A stretch of DNA of 64,000 bases from JBGAWK01 sp044227665 (GCA_044227665.1 JBGAWK010000005.1:22302-86301), one strand, 5' to 3'; shown: positions 36,763-46,386, counted from the first letter of the stretch. Made by a program: numbers and translations. The notes: a model not told the origin generated them from the sequence alone.

Positions 36763-37785
36763 CTAGCTCATGAGAAAAGAGAATCTGTCTCTGTACTTGA
36801 GTGCCAACCCTGTACCCCGTACTACGGCACGGAGAGGATCCTCAGCGACTTGTACAGGAAGCTTAGTTTTCATGCTTAGTCTCTTGTCAAGTCCCCTAAG
36901 TAGAGCACCTCCGCCAGTAAGGTATAGCCCTTTCATGTATATGTCTGAGGCAAGTTCTGGGGGCGTGCTTTCGAGTGCTTTCATCACTGCCTCCTCAATT
37001 TTGGATATGGATTTATCTAAGGCTCCTGCTATTTCTGTATAGGATACTATAATTTGCTTAGGAATACCCGTGAGCAGGTCGCGACCATGTACAGGATAAT
37101 CAGCAGGGGGACTGTCCAAATCATGCAATGCCGCACCTACATGTATCTTTACCTGTTCTGCAGTGCGCTCTCCTATAAGAATATTGTGTTGCCTTTTGAT
37201 ATATTCTATGATGTCATAAGTAAATTCATCGCCAGCAATGCGTATAGATTCATCGGTAACTATTCCTGAGAGTGCGATAACGGCAATTTCAGTAGTGCCG
37301 CCACCTATATCTATAATCATATTTCCCTCAGGCTGTTCTATGTCCAAGCCTATACCCAAGGCTGCTGCCATAGGCTCATAGATGAGGTAGCGCTCACGTG
37401 CATTGGCGCGTTCAGCAGATTCCATTACAGCTCGTTTCTCTACCTCTGTACATCCTGAAGGTACACATATTACCATAGTTAACGATGGTTTGAACCATCT
37501 ATTGTTGTCGGTAATCATAGAGATAAATCCTCTTATCATGGCCTCGGCTGCAGCAAAGTCGGCAATTACGCCATCTCTCAGGGGGCGAATGGTTTCTATT
37601 TCTGCATGGGTTTTTTCATGCATCATCATAGCCTTTTTGCCTACGGCTATTACATTTTTTGTTTTTTTATCTACAGCAACTATAGATGGCTCATCTACCA
37701 CCACCTTATCTTCATATATAATTAGGGTGTTTGCCGTACCCAAATCTATGGCTATCTCTTTATTGATGAAACTTAAAAATCCCAT
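36763..37785 (-). CDS. mreB: Rod shape-determining actin homologue MreB
   Basis: The membrane-associated filament positions the elongation machinery. The 340-residue product has the actin-like nucleotide motifs: phosphate 1 in IAIDLGTANTLIIYED, phosphate 2 in NMIIDIGGGTTEIAVIALSG and adenosine motif in LYLTGGGALLRGLDKRL. The N-terminal MGFLSFINKEIAIDLG includes a short hydrophobic start used for membrane binding. It follows purH after 21 nt on the same strand. Confidence 0.98.
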   Translation of the reverse strand: MGFLSFINKEIAIDLGTANTLIIYEDKVVVDEPSIVAVDKKTKNVIAVGKKAMMMHEKTHAEIETIRPLRDGVIADFAAAEAMIRGFISMITDNNRWFKPSLTMVICVPSGCTEVEKRAVMESAERANARERYLIYEPMAAALGIGLDIEQPEGNMIIDIGGGTTEIAVIALSGIVTDESIRIAGDEFTYDIIEYIKRQHNILIGERTAEQVKIHVGAALHDLDSPPADYPVHGRDLLTGIPKQIIVSYTEIAGALDKSISKIEEAVMKALESTPPELASDIYMKGLYLTGGGALLRGLDKRLSMKTKLPVQVAEDPLRAVVRGTGLALKYRDRFSFLMS

Positions 37786-37806
37786 TTTTCCTTCCTGAAT
37801 TATAAA

Positions 37807-39324
37807 TTAATGTTTAAAATGCCTTACGCCTGTGAATACCATAGCTAATCCATGCTGATTACAATAGTCTATAGAAAGACTGTCCTTTACCGATCCACCG
37901 GGCTGTGTAATAGCCACAATCCCTGCTTTGTGGGCTATTTCTACGCAGTCGGGGAAGGGAAAGAATGCATCGGAGGCCATCACTGCTCCATCTAGCTCAA
38001 ACCCAAAAGATGTGGCTTTGTGAATAGCTTGTTGCAGTGCATCCACACGAGAGGTCTGCCCACAGCCCATGCCCAACATCTGCCCGTCTTTTGCCAGTAC
38101 TATCGTATTCGATTTCAAGTGTTTAACTACCTTTACTGCAAATATAAGGTCTGTATATTCATCTTGTGTAGGAATTTTTTCTGTAACTATGCTAAAGTCT
38201 GTCAATTTCTCCGTTTTGTTGTCAAAATCTTGTACTAAAACGCCATTTAGCAAAGACTTATACTGTGTTGGCGGAAAATCATGTAGCTTTTGGCGAAGGA
38301 TAATCCTGTTTTTTTTCTTTATAAATAATGTTAAAGCATCTTCGTCGTAGTCTGGAGCAATAATCACTTCAAAGAATAAGGAGTCTATTTTTTCTGCTGT
38401 AGCGTAATCAATTTTTTTGTTGGCTACAAGTACCCCGCCGAAGGCGGAAACAGGGTCGGCTGCCAGTGCCGCATCCCAAGCGTCGGCAATAGTCTCTCTG
38501 GTGGCTACACCGCAAGGATTGGTATGCTTGAGGACAGCAAAGGTAGGCTCAGAAAATTCTTTGATAAGCTGTACGCCTGCATCTATGTCCACAAGGTTGT
38601 TGTACGACAGTTCTTTGCCGTTGAGTTTGTCAAATACGGCATCAAGATTCCCATAATACCAGCCACGCTGATGCGGATTTTCGCCGTAGCGCAATACCTG
38701 CTGATGCGGAAGGCTTATCTGAAATGCCAAGGGGGAATATGGCTCAAAATATGTCCTGATGGTAGTATCGTAATGGGCGGTGGTAGCAAATGCTGCCGCT
38801 GCCAATGCCCTGCGCTGCTCTATGCTGAGTGCGCCCTGCTGTGAAGACAGCATATCACTTACAGTGGCGTATTGATCCTTACGGCAGATGATAGTGGTGT
38901 CTTTATAATTTTTGGCTGTAGCTCTAATCAGGCTAATGCCGCCGATATCTATTTTTTCTATGATTTCTTGCTCATCAGATGTATTGGAAACAGTTTCCTC
39001 AAAAGGGTATAAGTCCACCACTACCAAATCTATAGTGTCAATATTGAATTGTTTCAACTCTGTGAGGTCATTCTCACTTTCTCTTCTGGCAAGGATACCG
39101 CCAAAGACTGCGGGGTGCAAGGTCTTTACCCTGCCTCCAAGTATGGAGGGGAAGCCTGTGATGTCTTCCACCGGAGTAGCATCATACCCCTTGCTTTGGA
39201 TATATGCAAGTGTTCCGCCAGTAGAAAAAATCTTTACTTGATGTGCATGAAGTACGGAAAGGAGATAGTCTAATTCTGTGTTTTTGTAATATACCGATAT
39301 AAGGGCTGAATAGATTTTTTTCAA
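37807..39324 (-). CDS. purH: Bifunctional AICAR transformylase / IMP cyclohydrolase
   Basis: Catalyses the last two steps of IMP synthesis. The N-terminal cyclohydrolase domain is an MGS-like fold (KIFSTGGTLAYIQSKGYDAT, then ILGGRVKTLHPAVFGGILAR). The C-terminal transformylase has LRYGENPHQRGWYYG, VLKHTNPCGVA, VSAFGGVLVANKKID and DGAVMASDAFFPFPDCVEIA, with QPGGSVKDSLSIDYCNQHGL near the end. The 505-residue length is standard. The start codon at 39324 is TTG; it gives the normal N-terminus (MKKIYSALISVY) and no in-frame ATG is better placed. A -7-like box TATTTTCG lies at 39347-39340 on the minus strand. purH precedes the mreBCD-mrdA-rodA genes. Confidence 0.97.
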   Translation of the reverse strand: MKKIYSALISVYYKNTELDYLLSVLHAHQVKIFSTGGTLAYIQSKGYDATPVEDITGFPSILGGRVKTLHPAVFGGILARRESENDLTELKQFNIDTIDLVVVDLYPFEETVSNTSDEQEIIEKIDIGGISLIRATAKNYKDTTIICRKDQYATVSDMLSSQQGALSIEQRRALAAAAFATTAHYDTTIRTYFEPYSPLAFQISLPHQQVLRYGENPHQRGWYYGNLDAVFDKLNGKELSYNNLVDIDAGVQLIKEFSEPTFAVLKHTNPCGVATRETIADAWDAALAADPVSAFGGVLVANKKIDYATAEKIDSLFFEVIIAPDYDEDALTLFIKKKNRIILRQKLHDFPPTQYKSLLNGVLVQDFDNKTEKLTDFSIVTEKIPTQDEYTDLIFAVKVVKHLKSNTIVLAKDGQMLGMGCGQTSRVDALQQAIHKATSFGFELDGAVMASDAFFPFPDCVEIAHKAGIVAITQPGGSVKDSLSIDYCNQHGLAMVFTGVRHFKH

Positions 39325-39380
39325 GGATAAAATTTTATGCGAAAATAATCAATGTAAATGAGTAGAATATTAAGAATAGT

Positions 39381-39420
39381 ATAAAAAAAGAGGCTGTTTC
39401 CTTTTGTGAAACAGCCTCTT
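39381..39420 (-). terminator. Strong intrinsic terminator upstream of purH
   Basis: Read on the minus strand, a perfect 13-bp stem AAGAGGCTGTTTC / GAAACAGCCTCTT with a 7-nt loop (39420-39388) is followed by a run of seven Ts (to 39381). It is the clearest intrinsic terminator in the window. It lies 56 nt upstream of the purH start, where no upstream minus-strand gene exists, so it ends either a small RNA or an attenuated leader. Confidence 0.8.
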
Positions 39421-39548
39421 ACAACCAACCAATGAAAATAAGTTATTTTATTTGTAAAACTTTATTCAGGTAATAATTAACAAGTATCATGCCAAAATGC
39501 TGAAAGAGCAACAAAAACATAAATTTTGCTGTGATTGGTTGTATTTTG
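39381..39548 (-). ncRNA. Candidate structured small RNA or purH leader RNA ending in an intrinsic terminator
   Basis: On the minus strand, 5' ACAACCAAT (about 39544-39536) can pair with ATTGGTTG just before the terminator (39432-39425). This closes a domain of about 110 nt of AT-rich sequence with further small hairpins (for example TTGCT-CTTTC-AGCA). A strong terminator hairpin follows. Just upstream is CAATTTTG (one mismatch to the -7 box). It could be an independent small RNA, because purH seems to have its own -7 box further down, or an attenuated purH leader. I do not recognise a known RNA family. Confidence 0.35.
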
Positions 39549-39589
39549 CCACAAAATTGGGCTTATTTTAGAATATTAAAGGTGCAGAG

Positions 39590-40315
39590 ATGAAGGCAAT
39601 GATATTTGCAGCAGGCATGGGTACTCGCTTGCGACCGCTTACGGATACAATCCCCAAGGCATTAGTGCCTGTAAAAGGAGTGCCTATGTTAGAGATAATG
39701 ATTAGGAGGCTGATTCTTCATGGTATTACGGAGGCGGTAGTCAATGTCCATTATTTGGGAGGAGAAATAGAGAAATTCCTTTTATCCAAGAATAATTTTG
39801 GTATTGATATACATATCTCCAATGAGAAAGACGAATTGTTAGATACTGGTGGCGGGCTATGGAAGGCACGACAATGGCTACAAGGCGATGAATCTTTTTT
39901 TCTATGTAATGCAGATATATATACGGATATAGACTTTGCCAAATTATTGCTCTGCCATAAAAATAATAATGCAATGGCGACTCTTGCCATACGCAATCGC
40001 CAAAGTAGCAGAGTCCTCTTGCTTGATGATAAAAAACGACTTTGTGGGTGGCGAAACAATAATGATAATAGAAGCATTGTCCCGGTATATGTATCTGAAC
40101 TCACCCCCTACGCCTTTAGTGGCATACAGGTCATCCATCCTTCAATTTTCGATACTTGTACGCGCAAGGGAAAATTTGGCCTTATAGAATGGTATCTAGA
40201 TATATGTGCTACGCATCCTATATTTGGGTATCTCCACAATGAGGATGTATGGATAGACATCGGCTCTGCAAGGGCATTGGAGGAAGCTAATGCTTTGCCT
40301 AAGAATGTATTATAG
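39590..40315 (+). CDS. Sugar-1-phosphate nucleotidyltransferase (MurU/GlmU-like family)
   Basis: The 241-residue NTP-transferase has the activating signature MIFAAGMGTRLRPLTDTIPK (residues 4-23), GVPMLEIMI, the Gly-rich ELLDTGGGLWKARQWL and metal-binding FFLCNADIYTDID. The DVWIDIGSARALEEAN ending is common to short members. It resembles MurNAc-1-phosphate uridylyltransferase (MurU) of the peptidoglycan recycling pathway, but mannose-1-phosphate guanylyltransferases are also close; I do not fix the substrate. It is divergent from purH and convergent with the zinc-ribbon gene (2-nt gap). Confidence 0.85.
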   Translation: MKAMIFAAGMGTRLRPLTDTIPKALVPVKGVPMLEIMIRRLILHGITEAVVNVHYLGGEIEKFLLSKNNFGIDIHISNEKDELLDTGGGLWKARQWLQGDESFFLCNADIYTDIDFAKLLLCHKNNNAMATLAIRNRQSSRVLLLDDKKRLCGWRNNNDNRSIVPVYVSELTPYAFSGIQVIHPSIFDTCTRKGKFGLIEWYLDICATHPIFGYLHNEDVWIDIGSARALEEANALPKNVL

Positions 40316-40317
40316 GA

Positions 40318-41085
40318 TTATTCTTCAACGACCACGGTAGGAACGCGCTCCCATTCTTCTACATCAGAAAGGATACGTCCACAATGCTCACAAGTGATGA
40401 TATTCTTTTTTGTACGAATGATGGACTGTGTCTGCAAGGGTATCTTGCCAAAGCAACCACCACAGGCATCACGTTGTACTTTTACTACTGCCAAGCCATT
40501 TTTGTAAGATTTGCGAATCCTATAGTAAGCATTGCGATATTTTTCATCTATATCTTTTGCTATGTCTGATATTTTGTCGTTCAAATCTTTCTCTTCTTTC
40601 TCTGTTTCGCTGATGATTACCTGTAATTCTTTATGTTTTTCTCCTAGCAAGGCATTTTTGTTGTCAATGGTGGACTGCGTTTCATTAATAGTATCTTGCA
40701 AGGTTTCTACAGCAAAGGTGGTATCTTTGATTTTTTTCTCGCAGAGTTGTATTTCCAGCTTCTGCATTTCTATTTCCTTAGTAAGAGCATCGAATTCACG
40801 GTTGTTTTTTACAGAATTCAATTGTTTGTCGAATTTTATAATCTGTGCACTAGACTCCTTGATTATGTTTTTTCTGTCGCTAATATCAATATTTTTCTCT
40901 TCCACTTCTGCCTTTATCTTAGAAAGACGAGTGTTAAGCCCTGTAAGCTCATCTTCAAGGTCTGCCACTTCCATAGGCAATTCCCCTTTCATCACTTGTA
41001 TGGCATCTAACTTGGAATGTACTTCCTGTAGTGTTGCCAGTTCATGCAATTTATCTGCTATGGTATGTTCTTTTGTCTTAGCCAT
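40318..41085 (-). CDS. Coiled-coil protein with C4-type zinc ribbon
   Basis: The 255-residue product has a long antiparallel coiled coil (about residues 10-185) with the conserved turn VKNNREFDALTKEIE. A C-terminal zinc ribbon uses four Cys: CGGCFGKIP and ITCEHCGRIL. The family (zf-RING_7, formerly DUF164) is widespread and suggested to bind nucleic acid or act around translation; its role here is unknown. It begins directly after the Nif3-like gene (adjacent stop and start), and this pairing is common in Bacteroidota. Confidence 0.9.
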   Translation of the reverse strand: MAKTKEHTIADKLHELATLQEVHSKLDAIQVMKGELPMEVADLEDELTGLNTRLSKIKAEVEEKNIDISDRKNIIKESSAQIIKFDKQLNSVKNNREFDALTKEIEMQKLEIQLCEKKIKDTTFAVETLQDTINETQSTIDNKNALLGEKHKELQVIISETEKEEKDLNDKISDIAKDIDEKYRNAYYRIRKSYKNGLAVVKVQRDACGGCFGKIPLQTQSIIRTKKNIITCEHCGRILSDVEEWERVPTVVVEE

Positions 41086-42180
41086 TTATATATAATTTAC
41101 TGGATTGGTATTATGTTTTGTCAAATGGAGTGCAAAGGTAGGAAATTTTTTATATAAAATATCATAAAAAAGTTGCATAGTAAATTGTTCACTCTCATAG
41201 TGACCTATGTCTGCAATGAGTATTTTGCCGTCGGCATCAAAGAATTGATGGTATTTGAAATCTCCGCTTATAAATACCTGAGCCCCTATATGAATTGCTT
41301 TTTGTAGAAGAAAATTGCCTGCGCCGCCACACAAGGCTATGGTGTCAATTTTTTTGCCTATGTATGGTGTATGTCGAATACATTTGGTCTGCATGGTGTC
41401 TTTGAGCCATACCAAAAATTCTTTTTCATCCATAGGGTTGCTTAATGTACCTATAATCCCTGCTCCAATATAGGGATTATGATTTTGTAGTACAATGATA
41501 TCATAAGCAACTTCCTCATAAGGATGGGTAGATAGTAGGGCTTTTACTATACCTTGTTGAAGATGAGGCGGAAAAATTACTTCTATTTTGTATTCATCTT
41601 CTGTATGTCTTTTTTCTATATTGCCTACAAATGGATGTGTCTGCATTCCTGCCTTGAACGTGCCTTTGCCCTCAGTGGCATAGCTACACTCACTATAGTT
41701 GCCTATGTGTCCAGCACCTGCATTGAATAAAGCATTGAGTACGCTATCCGTGTGGTCTTTAGGTACAAAGGTGTAGAGTTTGAATAGTGTTTCGGGCTTG
41801 GGCTCTAATATCTTTAGATTCTGAAGACCAAGTATTTCCGCAATCTTGAAGTTCACGCCATGATGCATGTTATCGAGATTCGTATGTGCAGCATATAGGG
41901 CTATTCCATGCCGAATTGCTGTAATAAGAGTACGTTCTATATAATTTTTTCCGGTTAATTTTTTTATACCTGAAAATAAGATAGGATGATGTGCTATGAT
42001 AAGGTTGCACCCTTTTTCTATGGCCTCTTCCACTATAGATTCTATGCAGTCCAAACAGATGAGTACGCCAGAGCAAGGCATCGTCATATCCCCGATAATA
42101 AGCCCTGCATTGTCATAGCTTTCTTGATAAGCGGGCGGGGCGGCATCTTCCAGTGCGGATATTATGTCTTTGATTAGCAT
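41086..42180 (-). CDS. Nif3-like dinuclear metal centre hexameric protein
   Basis: The 364-residue product is the long Nif3/YqfO type with an inserted PII-like domain in the middle (about residues 130-230: LYTFVPKDHTDSVLNALFNA, HPYEEVAYDIIVL). Metal-binding sites are in NLIIAHHPILFSGIKKL, YAAHTNLDN and, near the end, IADIGHYESEQFTM. It is annotated in databases as GTP cyclohydrolase 1 type 2, but that activity is not general. It overlaps nothing upstream and is 6 nt downstream of the exonuclease gene, forming a three-gene minus operon with the exonuclease and the zinc-ribbon protein. Confidence 0.92.
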   Translation of the reverse strand: MLIKDIISALEDAAPPAYQESYDNAGLIIGDMTMPCSGVLICLDCIESIVEEAIEKGCNLIIAHHPILFSGIKKLTGKNYIERTLITAIRHGIALYAAHTNLDNMHHGVNFKIAEILGLQNLKILEPKPETLFKLYTFVPKDHTDSVLNALFNAGAGHIGNYSECSYATEGKGTFKAGMQTHPFVGNIEKRHTEDEYKIEVIFPPHLQQGIVKALLSTHPYEEVAYDIIVLQNHNPYIGAGIIGTLSNPMDEKEFLVWLKDTMQTKCIRHTPYIGKKIDTIALCGGAGNFLLQKAIHIGAQVFISGDFKYHQFFDADGKILIADIGHYESEQFTMQLFYDILYKKFPTFALHLTKHNTNPVNYI

Positions 42181-42186
42181 AAAATA

Positions 42187-42969
42187 TTATGAAACTTCTA
42201 TGGAGACTATTACAGGACAGTGGTCGGAATGTATGACATCTGGAAGAATTTTTGCCTCCAAAATATTGTGGGCAAGATTGTCGGAAAGCATGATATAATC
42301 TATGCGCCAACCTTTATTCTTGGATCTAGCACCAGCACGGTAGCTCCACCAAGAGTAGTGGTGTTTTTCTTCAGGATGCAGATGTCGGAAGCTGTCCACA
42401 AAACCTACGCTGAGAAAATTGCTTAGCCATTCCCTTTCCTCAGGAAGGAATCCCGAGCTATTTTTGTTGCCCACGGGGTCATGAATATCAATAGCGTGAT
42501 GACAAATATTGAAATCTCCTGCCACGAGAACCTTTTTCTTCTGTAGTAACAAAGATTGTATAAAAGGTATATAATCATAGAGAAATTCCATTTTTACCTT
42601 CTGGCGCTCTTCACCGCTAGAGCCTGATGGAAAATAGGTGTTTATGATAGTGAGGTCTCCGATGTCGAAATACAACACTCTTCCTTCTTTGTCGTATTTT
42701 TCTATGCCCATACCCTGTATGGCAGATGAATATTCATCTTTGATAAGTGCAGCAACACCACTATACCCTTTTTTTTCGGCGGGAAACCATATATGTTTGT
42801 ATCCTATCTCGTCAAACCAAAAATAGGGAATACTGGCGTGGTCGGCTTTAATCTCCTGAAAGAGATATACATCATATTGTGTGTCGCTAATCCACTGTAT
42901 TAGTCCTTTAGATATTGCAGAACGCAATCCATTCAAATTATAACTCGCTATTTGTAATACTTTTGGCAT
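42187..42969 (-). CDS. xth: Exodeoxyribonuclease III / AP endonuclease
   Basis: A base-excision repair enzyme that cleaves at abasic sites and trims 3' ends. The 260-residue product has the standard catalytic motifs: ASYNLNGLRSAISKG, VYLFQEIKAD (catalytic Glu), INTYFPSGSSGEERQ (Tyr), VLVAGDFNICHHAID (Asp-Asn pair), KGWRIDYIMLSDNL and the final IHSDHCPVIVSIEV with the catalytic Asp-His. It is the first gene of the minus operon with the Nif3-like and zinc-ribbon genes. Confidence 0.95.
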   Translation of the reverse strand: MPKVLQIASYNLNGLRSAISKGLIQWISDTQYDVYLFQEIKADHASIPYFWFDEIGYKHIWFPAEKKGYSGVAALIKDEYSSAIQGMGIEKYDKEGRVLYFDIGDLTIINTYFPSGSSGEERQKVKMEFLYDYIPFIQSLLLQKKKVLVAGDFNICHHAIDIHDPVGNKNSSGFLPEEREWLSNFLSVGFVDSFRHLHPEEKHHYSWWSYRAGARSKNKGWRIDYIMLSDNLAHNILEAKILPDVIHSDHCPVIVSIEVS

Positions 42970-43011
42970 AATATTTCGACTTATTTTATCATTTTTACAA
43001 AGCAGTAATCC

Positions 43012-45486
43012 TTGAAGGTAAAGATATATATAATTGTAGCATTGTTAGTCACTGCGATGTCCGAATTTGCTTTAGGGCAGGAGTACACTATTTCTGGGAC
43101 GGTGATAGACAAAGCTACGGGACAGCCAGTATCTTTTGCTAATGTAGTGATAAAAGGAAAAAACCTAGGCACTGCTGCCGATGATAGTGGAAGATATACG
43201 CTTACCCTTCATACCCTCTATGATACTATCATAGCGTCACTCATAGGATATGATGATCTCTATATGCCATTACAGAGAGGGAAGAGCCAAGTTGTTGATT
43301 TTTATCTTGTCCCGAATAATTTAGGGCTTTCCGAAGTGGTAATATGGGGCACGGGAGAACGGCTGGAAGATATCATTTTCCGAAAAATCCAAGAACATAA
43401 ACCTCTGAATGACAATACGTCTTTGGGTAATTATGCTTACAAAGTATATAATAAAATGGAGGTGGATTTGAAAAATATAGATGATAAAACGCAAGAACGC
43501 AAATTGTTGCGACCTTTTTCTGTAGCATTTTCATTTATAGACAGCACATCGGAGGAAGAGCCCTTCTTGCCGATGTTTTTTTCAGAAAGTTTTTCTAACT
43601 TTTATTATACAAAAAATCCAAAAAGACGAAGAGAAGTAGTATATGCCAGCAAGATTTCCGGTACAAAAAATGAGAGCGTGAGCCAGCTTTTAGGGGGGAT
43701 GTATGTAAACTATAATATATATGATAATGGGATTTACATTCTAGATAAAGAATTTATATCTCCAATTGCCAAGGCAGGGAAGCTGTTTTATGACTACACT
43801 ATTACAGATACCTTAGCGAGAGATGGCATTATGCATTATCGTATGGACTTCTTACCTAAGAGTAAAAGTGAAAATACTTTTGAGGGGTATTTTATAGTAT
43901 CGGAAAATAACTATGCGATAAAGGAGATTGTCATGAAGATGGCACCACATGTGAATATTAATTTTGTCAAACGCATGGAATTAAAGCAAACATTTACTTT
44001 CGTTGACAATAAAATGTGGATGCTGGAGTCGGATAATATGATTGCCGATTTCATTGCTTTTGAAAAGGCTCCCGGCATAATTGGTCGCAAAACGGCAATA
44101 TATTACGATTTTGCTCTAGAGAAAGATACAATAGAGCAGAGGATTAAAAACTATGAACAACCAGTAACAGTACTGGAAAATGCTACTGATAAGGATATTA
44201 CCTACTGGCAAAATAATCGCCCGGACACCTTGAGCAAGACAGAGGCAGGGGTATATGCCATGGTGGACAGCATACAGAAACTTCCAGCATATAATACTTA
44301 CTTAGAGATAATTAACTTAGCACTAGATGGCTATAAAGACTTTGGCCCGGTTGGATTCGGTCCATTGGGTACCATTGTTAGTAATAACAGTATAGATGGT
44401 TGGAGATTTAGAATAGGTATGCATACCAATTCTAATATGTCGGAGCGCATAGCGCTCAAAGCCTTTGGTGCTTATGGGCTAAAATCTAAGGAGTTTTACT
44501 ATGGTGCTTCCGCCCGTTGGCTGGTTTCAAAGAAACCCAGACAAATCATAAGTGCTGAATATAATAAAGAACTTGATTTTAAAGGGGGTATAGATCAGGA
44601 GATGTTAGTGAATAATAATATACTGGCAATACTTTACAGGAGAAAAGTGCCGGAAAAACTTACCACGCTCACTACATTCAAGGCTTCTTATCAATATGAA
44701 TGGAAGCAAGGATATAGTGCCAAGCTATCCTTTGTGCATAGAGATATTGTGCCTACGAAGCTGCCCTTTTATTACGTTCAGAATCTTGCTGATGGCAGTG
44801 ACACACTTAGGCAAATACATCAGAATGAAGTAGTGGTAGATGTACGCCTTGCTCCTAAAGAAATATATTTTGAACCCAATAGTATATTTAGAACTATACT
44901 CTCGTCGCCAAAGCCTATAGTTCAGTTGCAATATAGATATGGCGTATCCGGTAATATTTGGAAAAGTCAATTTACATATCATCGTCTTATTCTAAACGTT
45001 ACAGACGAGATTCCTGTTCGCACAGCAGGAAAATTGAGGATGCAATTTCGAGCGGGTAAGACATTTGGCAATATTCCATATTTATTATCAGAATTACATC
45101 CCGGGAATGAAACATATTTTTACTACACACATGCTTTTTCAATGATGAATCAATATGAGTTTTACAGTGACCAATTTGTATCGCTAGCTTTGGAACATCA
45201 TTTCGAAGGATTTTTTTTAAATAAAATTCCAGGTATCAGAAAACTCAAAATCAGGGAGGTTCTTTTTGCCAAAGGAGTTTGGGGAAGTGTAAACCAAGAT
45301 ATTAATTATGAAGCAACAGGGCATCCAATATATTCCTTAAAAAGCAAGCCCTATGCAGAAATAGGCTTTGGTCTAGAAAATATTCTTAAATTCTTTCAAG
45401 TGGACTGCCTGTGGCGACTTACATACAGAGATTATCCTTACGTAAAAAAATTTGGCATTAGAGTGGGGATAGAATTTAATCTTTAA
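43012..45486 (+). CDS. DUF5686 outer-membrane protein with N-terminal carboxypeptidase-regulatory-like domain
   Basis: An exported 824-residue protein. The signal peptide (MKVKIYIIVALLVTAMSEFA) is followed by a CarboxypepD_reg-like beta domain (about residues 25-105: ISGTVIDKATGQPVSFANVV, GTAADDSGRYTLTL). The DUF5686 region follows, and the last ~400 residues look like outer-membrane beta-strands ending in GIRVGIEFNL with the C-terminal hydrophobic residue. The start is TTG at 43012; the first ATG (about 43057) would destroy the signal peptide. The function is unknown; many relatives accompany TonB-dependent receptors. It is divergent from the exonuclease gene. Confidence 0.9.
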   Translation: MKVKIYIIVALLVTAMSEFALGQEYTISGTVIDKATGQPVSFANVVIKGKNLGTAADDSGRYTLTLHTLYDTIIASLIGYDDLYMPLQRGKSQVVDFYLVPNNLGLSEVVIWGTGERLEDIIFRKIQEHKPLNDNTSLGNYAYKVYNKMEVDLKNIDDKTQERKLLRPFSVAFSFIDSTSEEEPFLPMFFSESFSNFYYTKNPKRRREVVYASKISGTKNESVSQLLGGMYVNYNIYDNGIYILDKEFISPIAKAGKLFYDYTITDTLARDGIMHYRMDFLPKSKSENTFEGYFIVSENNYAIKEIVMKMAPHVNINFVKRMELKQTFTFVDNKMWMLESDNMIADFIAFEKAPGIIGRKTAIYYDFALEKDTIEQRIKNYEQPVTVLENATDKDITYWQNNRPDTLSKTEAGVYAMVDSIQKLPAYNTYLEIINLALDGYKDFGPVGFGPLGTIVSNNSIDGWRFRIGMHTNSNMSERIALKAFGAYGLKSKEFYYGASARWLVSKKPRQIISAEYNKELDFKGGIDQEMLVNNNILAILYRRKVPEKLTTLTTFKASYQYEWKQGYSAKLSFVHRDIVPTKLPFYYVQNLADGSDTLRQIHQNEVVVDVRLAPKEIYFEPNSIFRTILSSPKPIVQLQYRYGVSGNIWKSQFTYHRLILNVTDEIPVRTAGKLRMQFRAGKTFGNIPYLLSELHPGNETYFYYTHAFSMMNQYEFYSDQFVSLALEHHFEGFFLNKIPGIRKLKIREVLFAKGVWGSVNQDINYEATGHPIYSLKSKPYAEIGFGLENILKFFQVDCLWRLTYRDYPYVKKFGIRVGIEFNL

Positions 45487-45492
45487 AATAGA

Positions 45493-46386
45493 TTACCTAT
45501 TCATGTCGGATTTTATCTTTTCATACATTACATGTATCATGCCATCAGCGAGTCCTACCTTGGGAATCATCATCCTCTTGATGTTCAGATAGTCGCTAAT
45601 ATGTAAATATATTTGGGCCGCGTGTGTAATTACATCTGCACGATCCGGCTTCAAATTATAATTTATCATACGTTGTTCTACACTTAGCTTATCTAGTGTC
45701 TCTTTAGCTCTTTTTACAAGAGAGATGTCTATTTCTGATGATTTTTCTTCTGAAAAATACTTTAAAATATTATTGATATTTCCTCCAGAACCTATGGCAA
45801 TAATATCTTTGAATTTTCCTTTAAAGCCTTTTAGCCACACATCCATCTGCTGCCAGTCATTGTCGCTCACCAGACCATGTTTTAGGCGCAAAGTCCCGAT
45901 ATTAAAGGACCATTTATCAATCATCTCACCCTTACTTATCAAGATTACTTCAGTACTGCCGCCGCCCACATCTATATATAGATAATTATTGTTGGGTTTT
46001 AGGCTCATCTTTTCTACGTGGTTGGAAAATATCATCTCCGCTTCCTCTTCGCCGCTGATAATATCTATATGGATTTTGGCTTTTTCGTTTACTTTTTTCA
46101 AGGCCTCTTTAGCATTCTGGGCATCACGCATTGCCGAGGTAGCGCAAGCCATATAAGCCTCAGGCTTATGTACCTTCATTAATTTTTGAAAAGCTATCAT
46201 TGTGTTAACAAGGTCTTTCATTTTCTTCTTGGAAAGCTTACCCTTTTTGAAAACCTCTTCTCCCAAACGCAAGGGCACGCGATACATACTATCTTTGATA
46301 TATTGTGCACCTTCAGGGCTGTCTATTACGTTGATAAAAAGAAGTCTTACGGCATTGGAGCCTATGTCTATAGCGGCTAGTTTCAT
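45493..46386 (-). CDS. ppx: Ppx/GppA-type exopolyphosphatase, short form
   Basis: The ASKHA-fold phosphatase removes phosphate from polyphosphate ends or from pppGpp. The 297-residue product is the short form: only the two-domain core, without the C-terminal HD-like extension of E. coli Ppx. Motifs: AAIDIGSNAVRLLFINV, YMACATSAMRDAQNA, ISGEEEAEMIFSNHV, YIDVGGGSTEVILISKGEMI and AIGSGGNINNILKYF. It overlaps the upstream ppk stop by 4 nt (ATGA arrangement), so kinase and phosphatase are co-translated. Confidence 0.93.
   Translation of the reverse strand: MKLAAIDIGSNAVRLLFINVIDSPEGAQYIKDSMYRVPLRLGEEVFKKGKLSKKKMKDLVNTMIAFQKLMKVHKPEAYMACATSAMRDAQNAKEALKKVNEKAKIHIDIISGEEEAEMIFSNHVEKMSLKPNNNYLYIDVGGGSTEVILISKGEMIDKWSFNIGTLRLKHGLVSDNDWQQMDVWLKGFKGKFKDIIAIGSGGNINNILKYFSEEKSSEIDISLVKRAKETLDKLSVEQRMINYNLKPDRADVITHAAQIYLHISDYLNIKRMMIPKVGLADGMIHVMYEKIKSDMNR

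Noticed and set aside
40532..41095. Plus-strand 187-codon frame opposite the zinc-ribbon gene
   Set aside because: It lies antisense to a strongly coding coiled-coil gene and is Ser/Phe-rich as expected from the complement of Lys/Glu codons.
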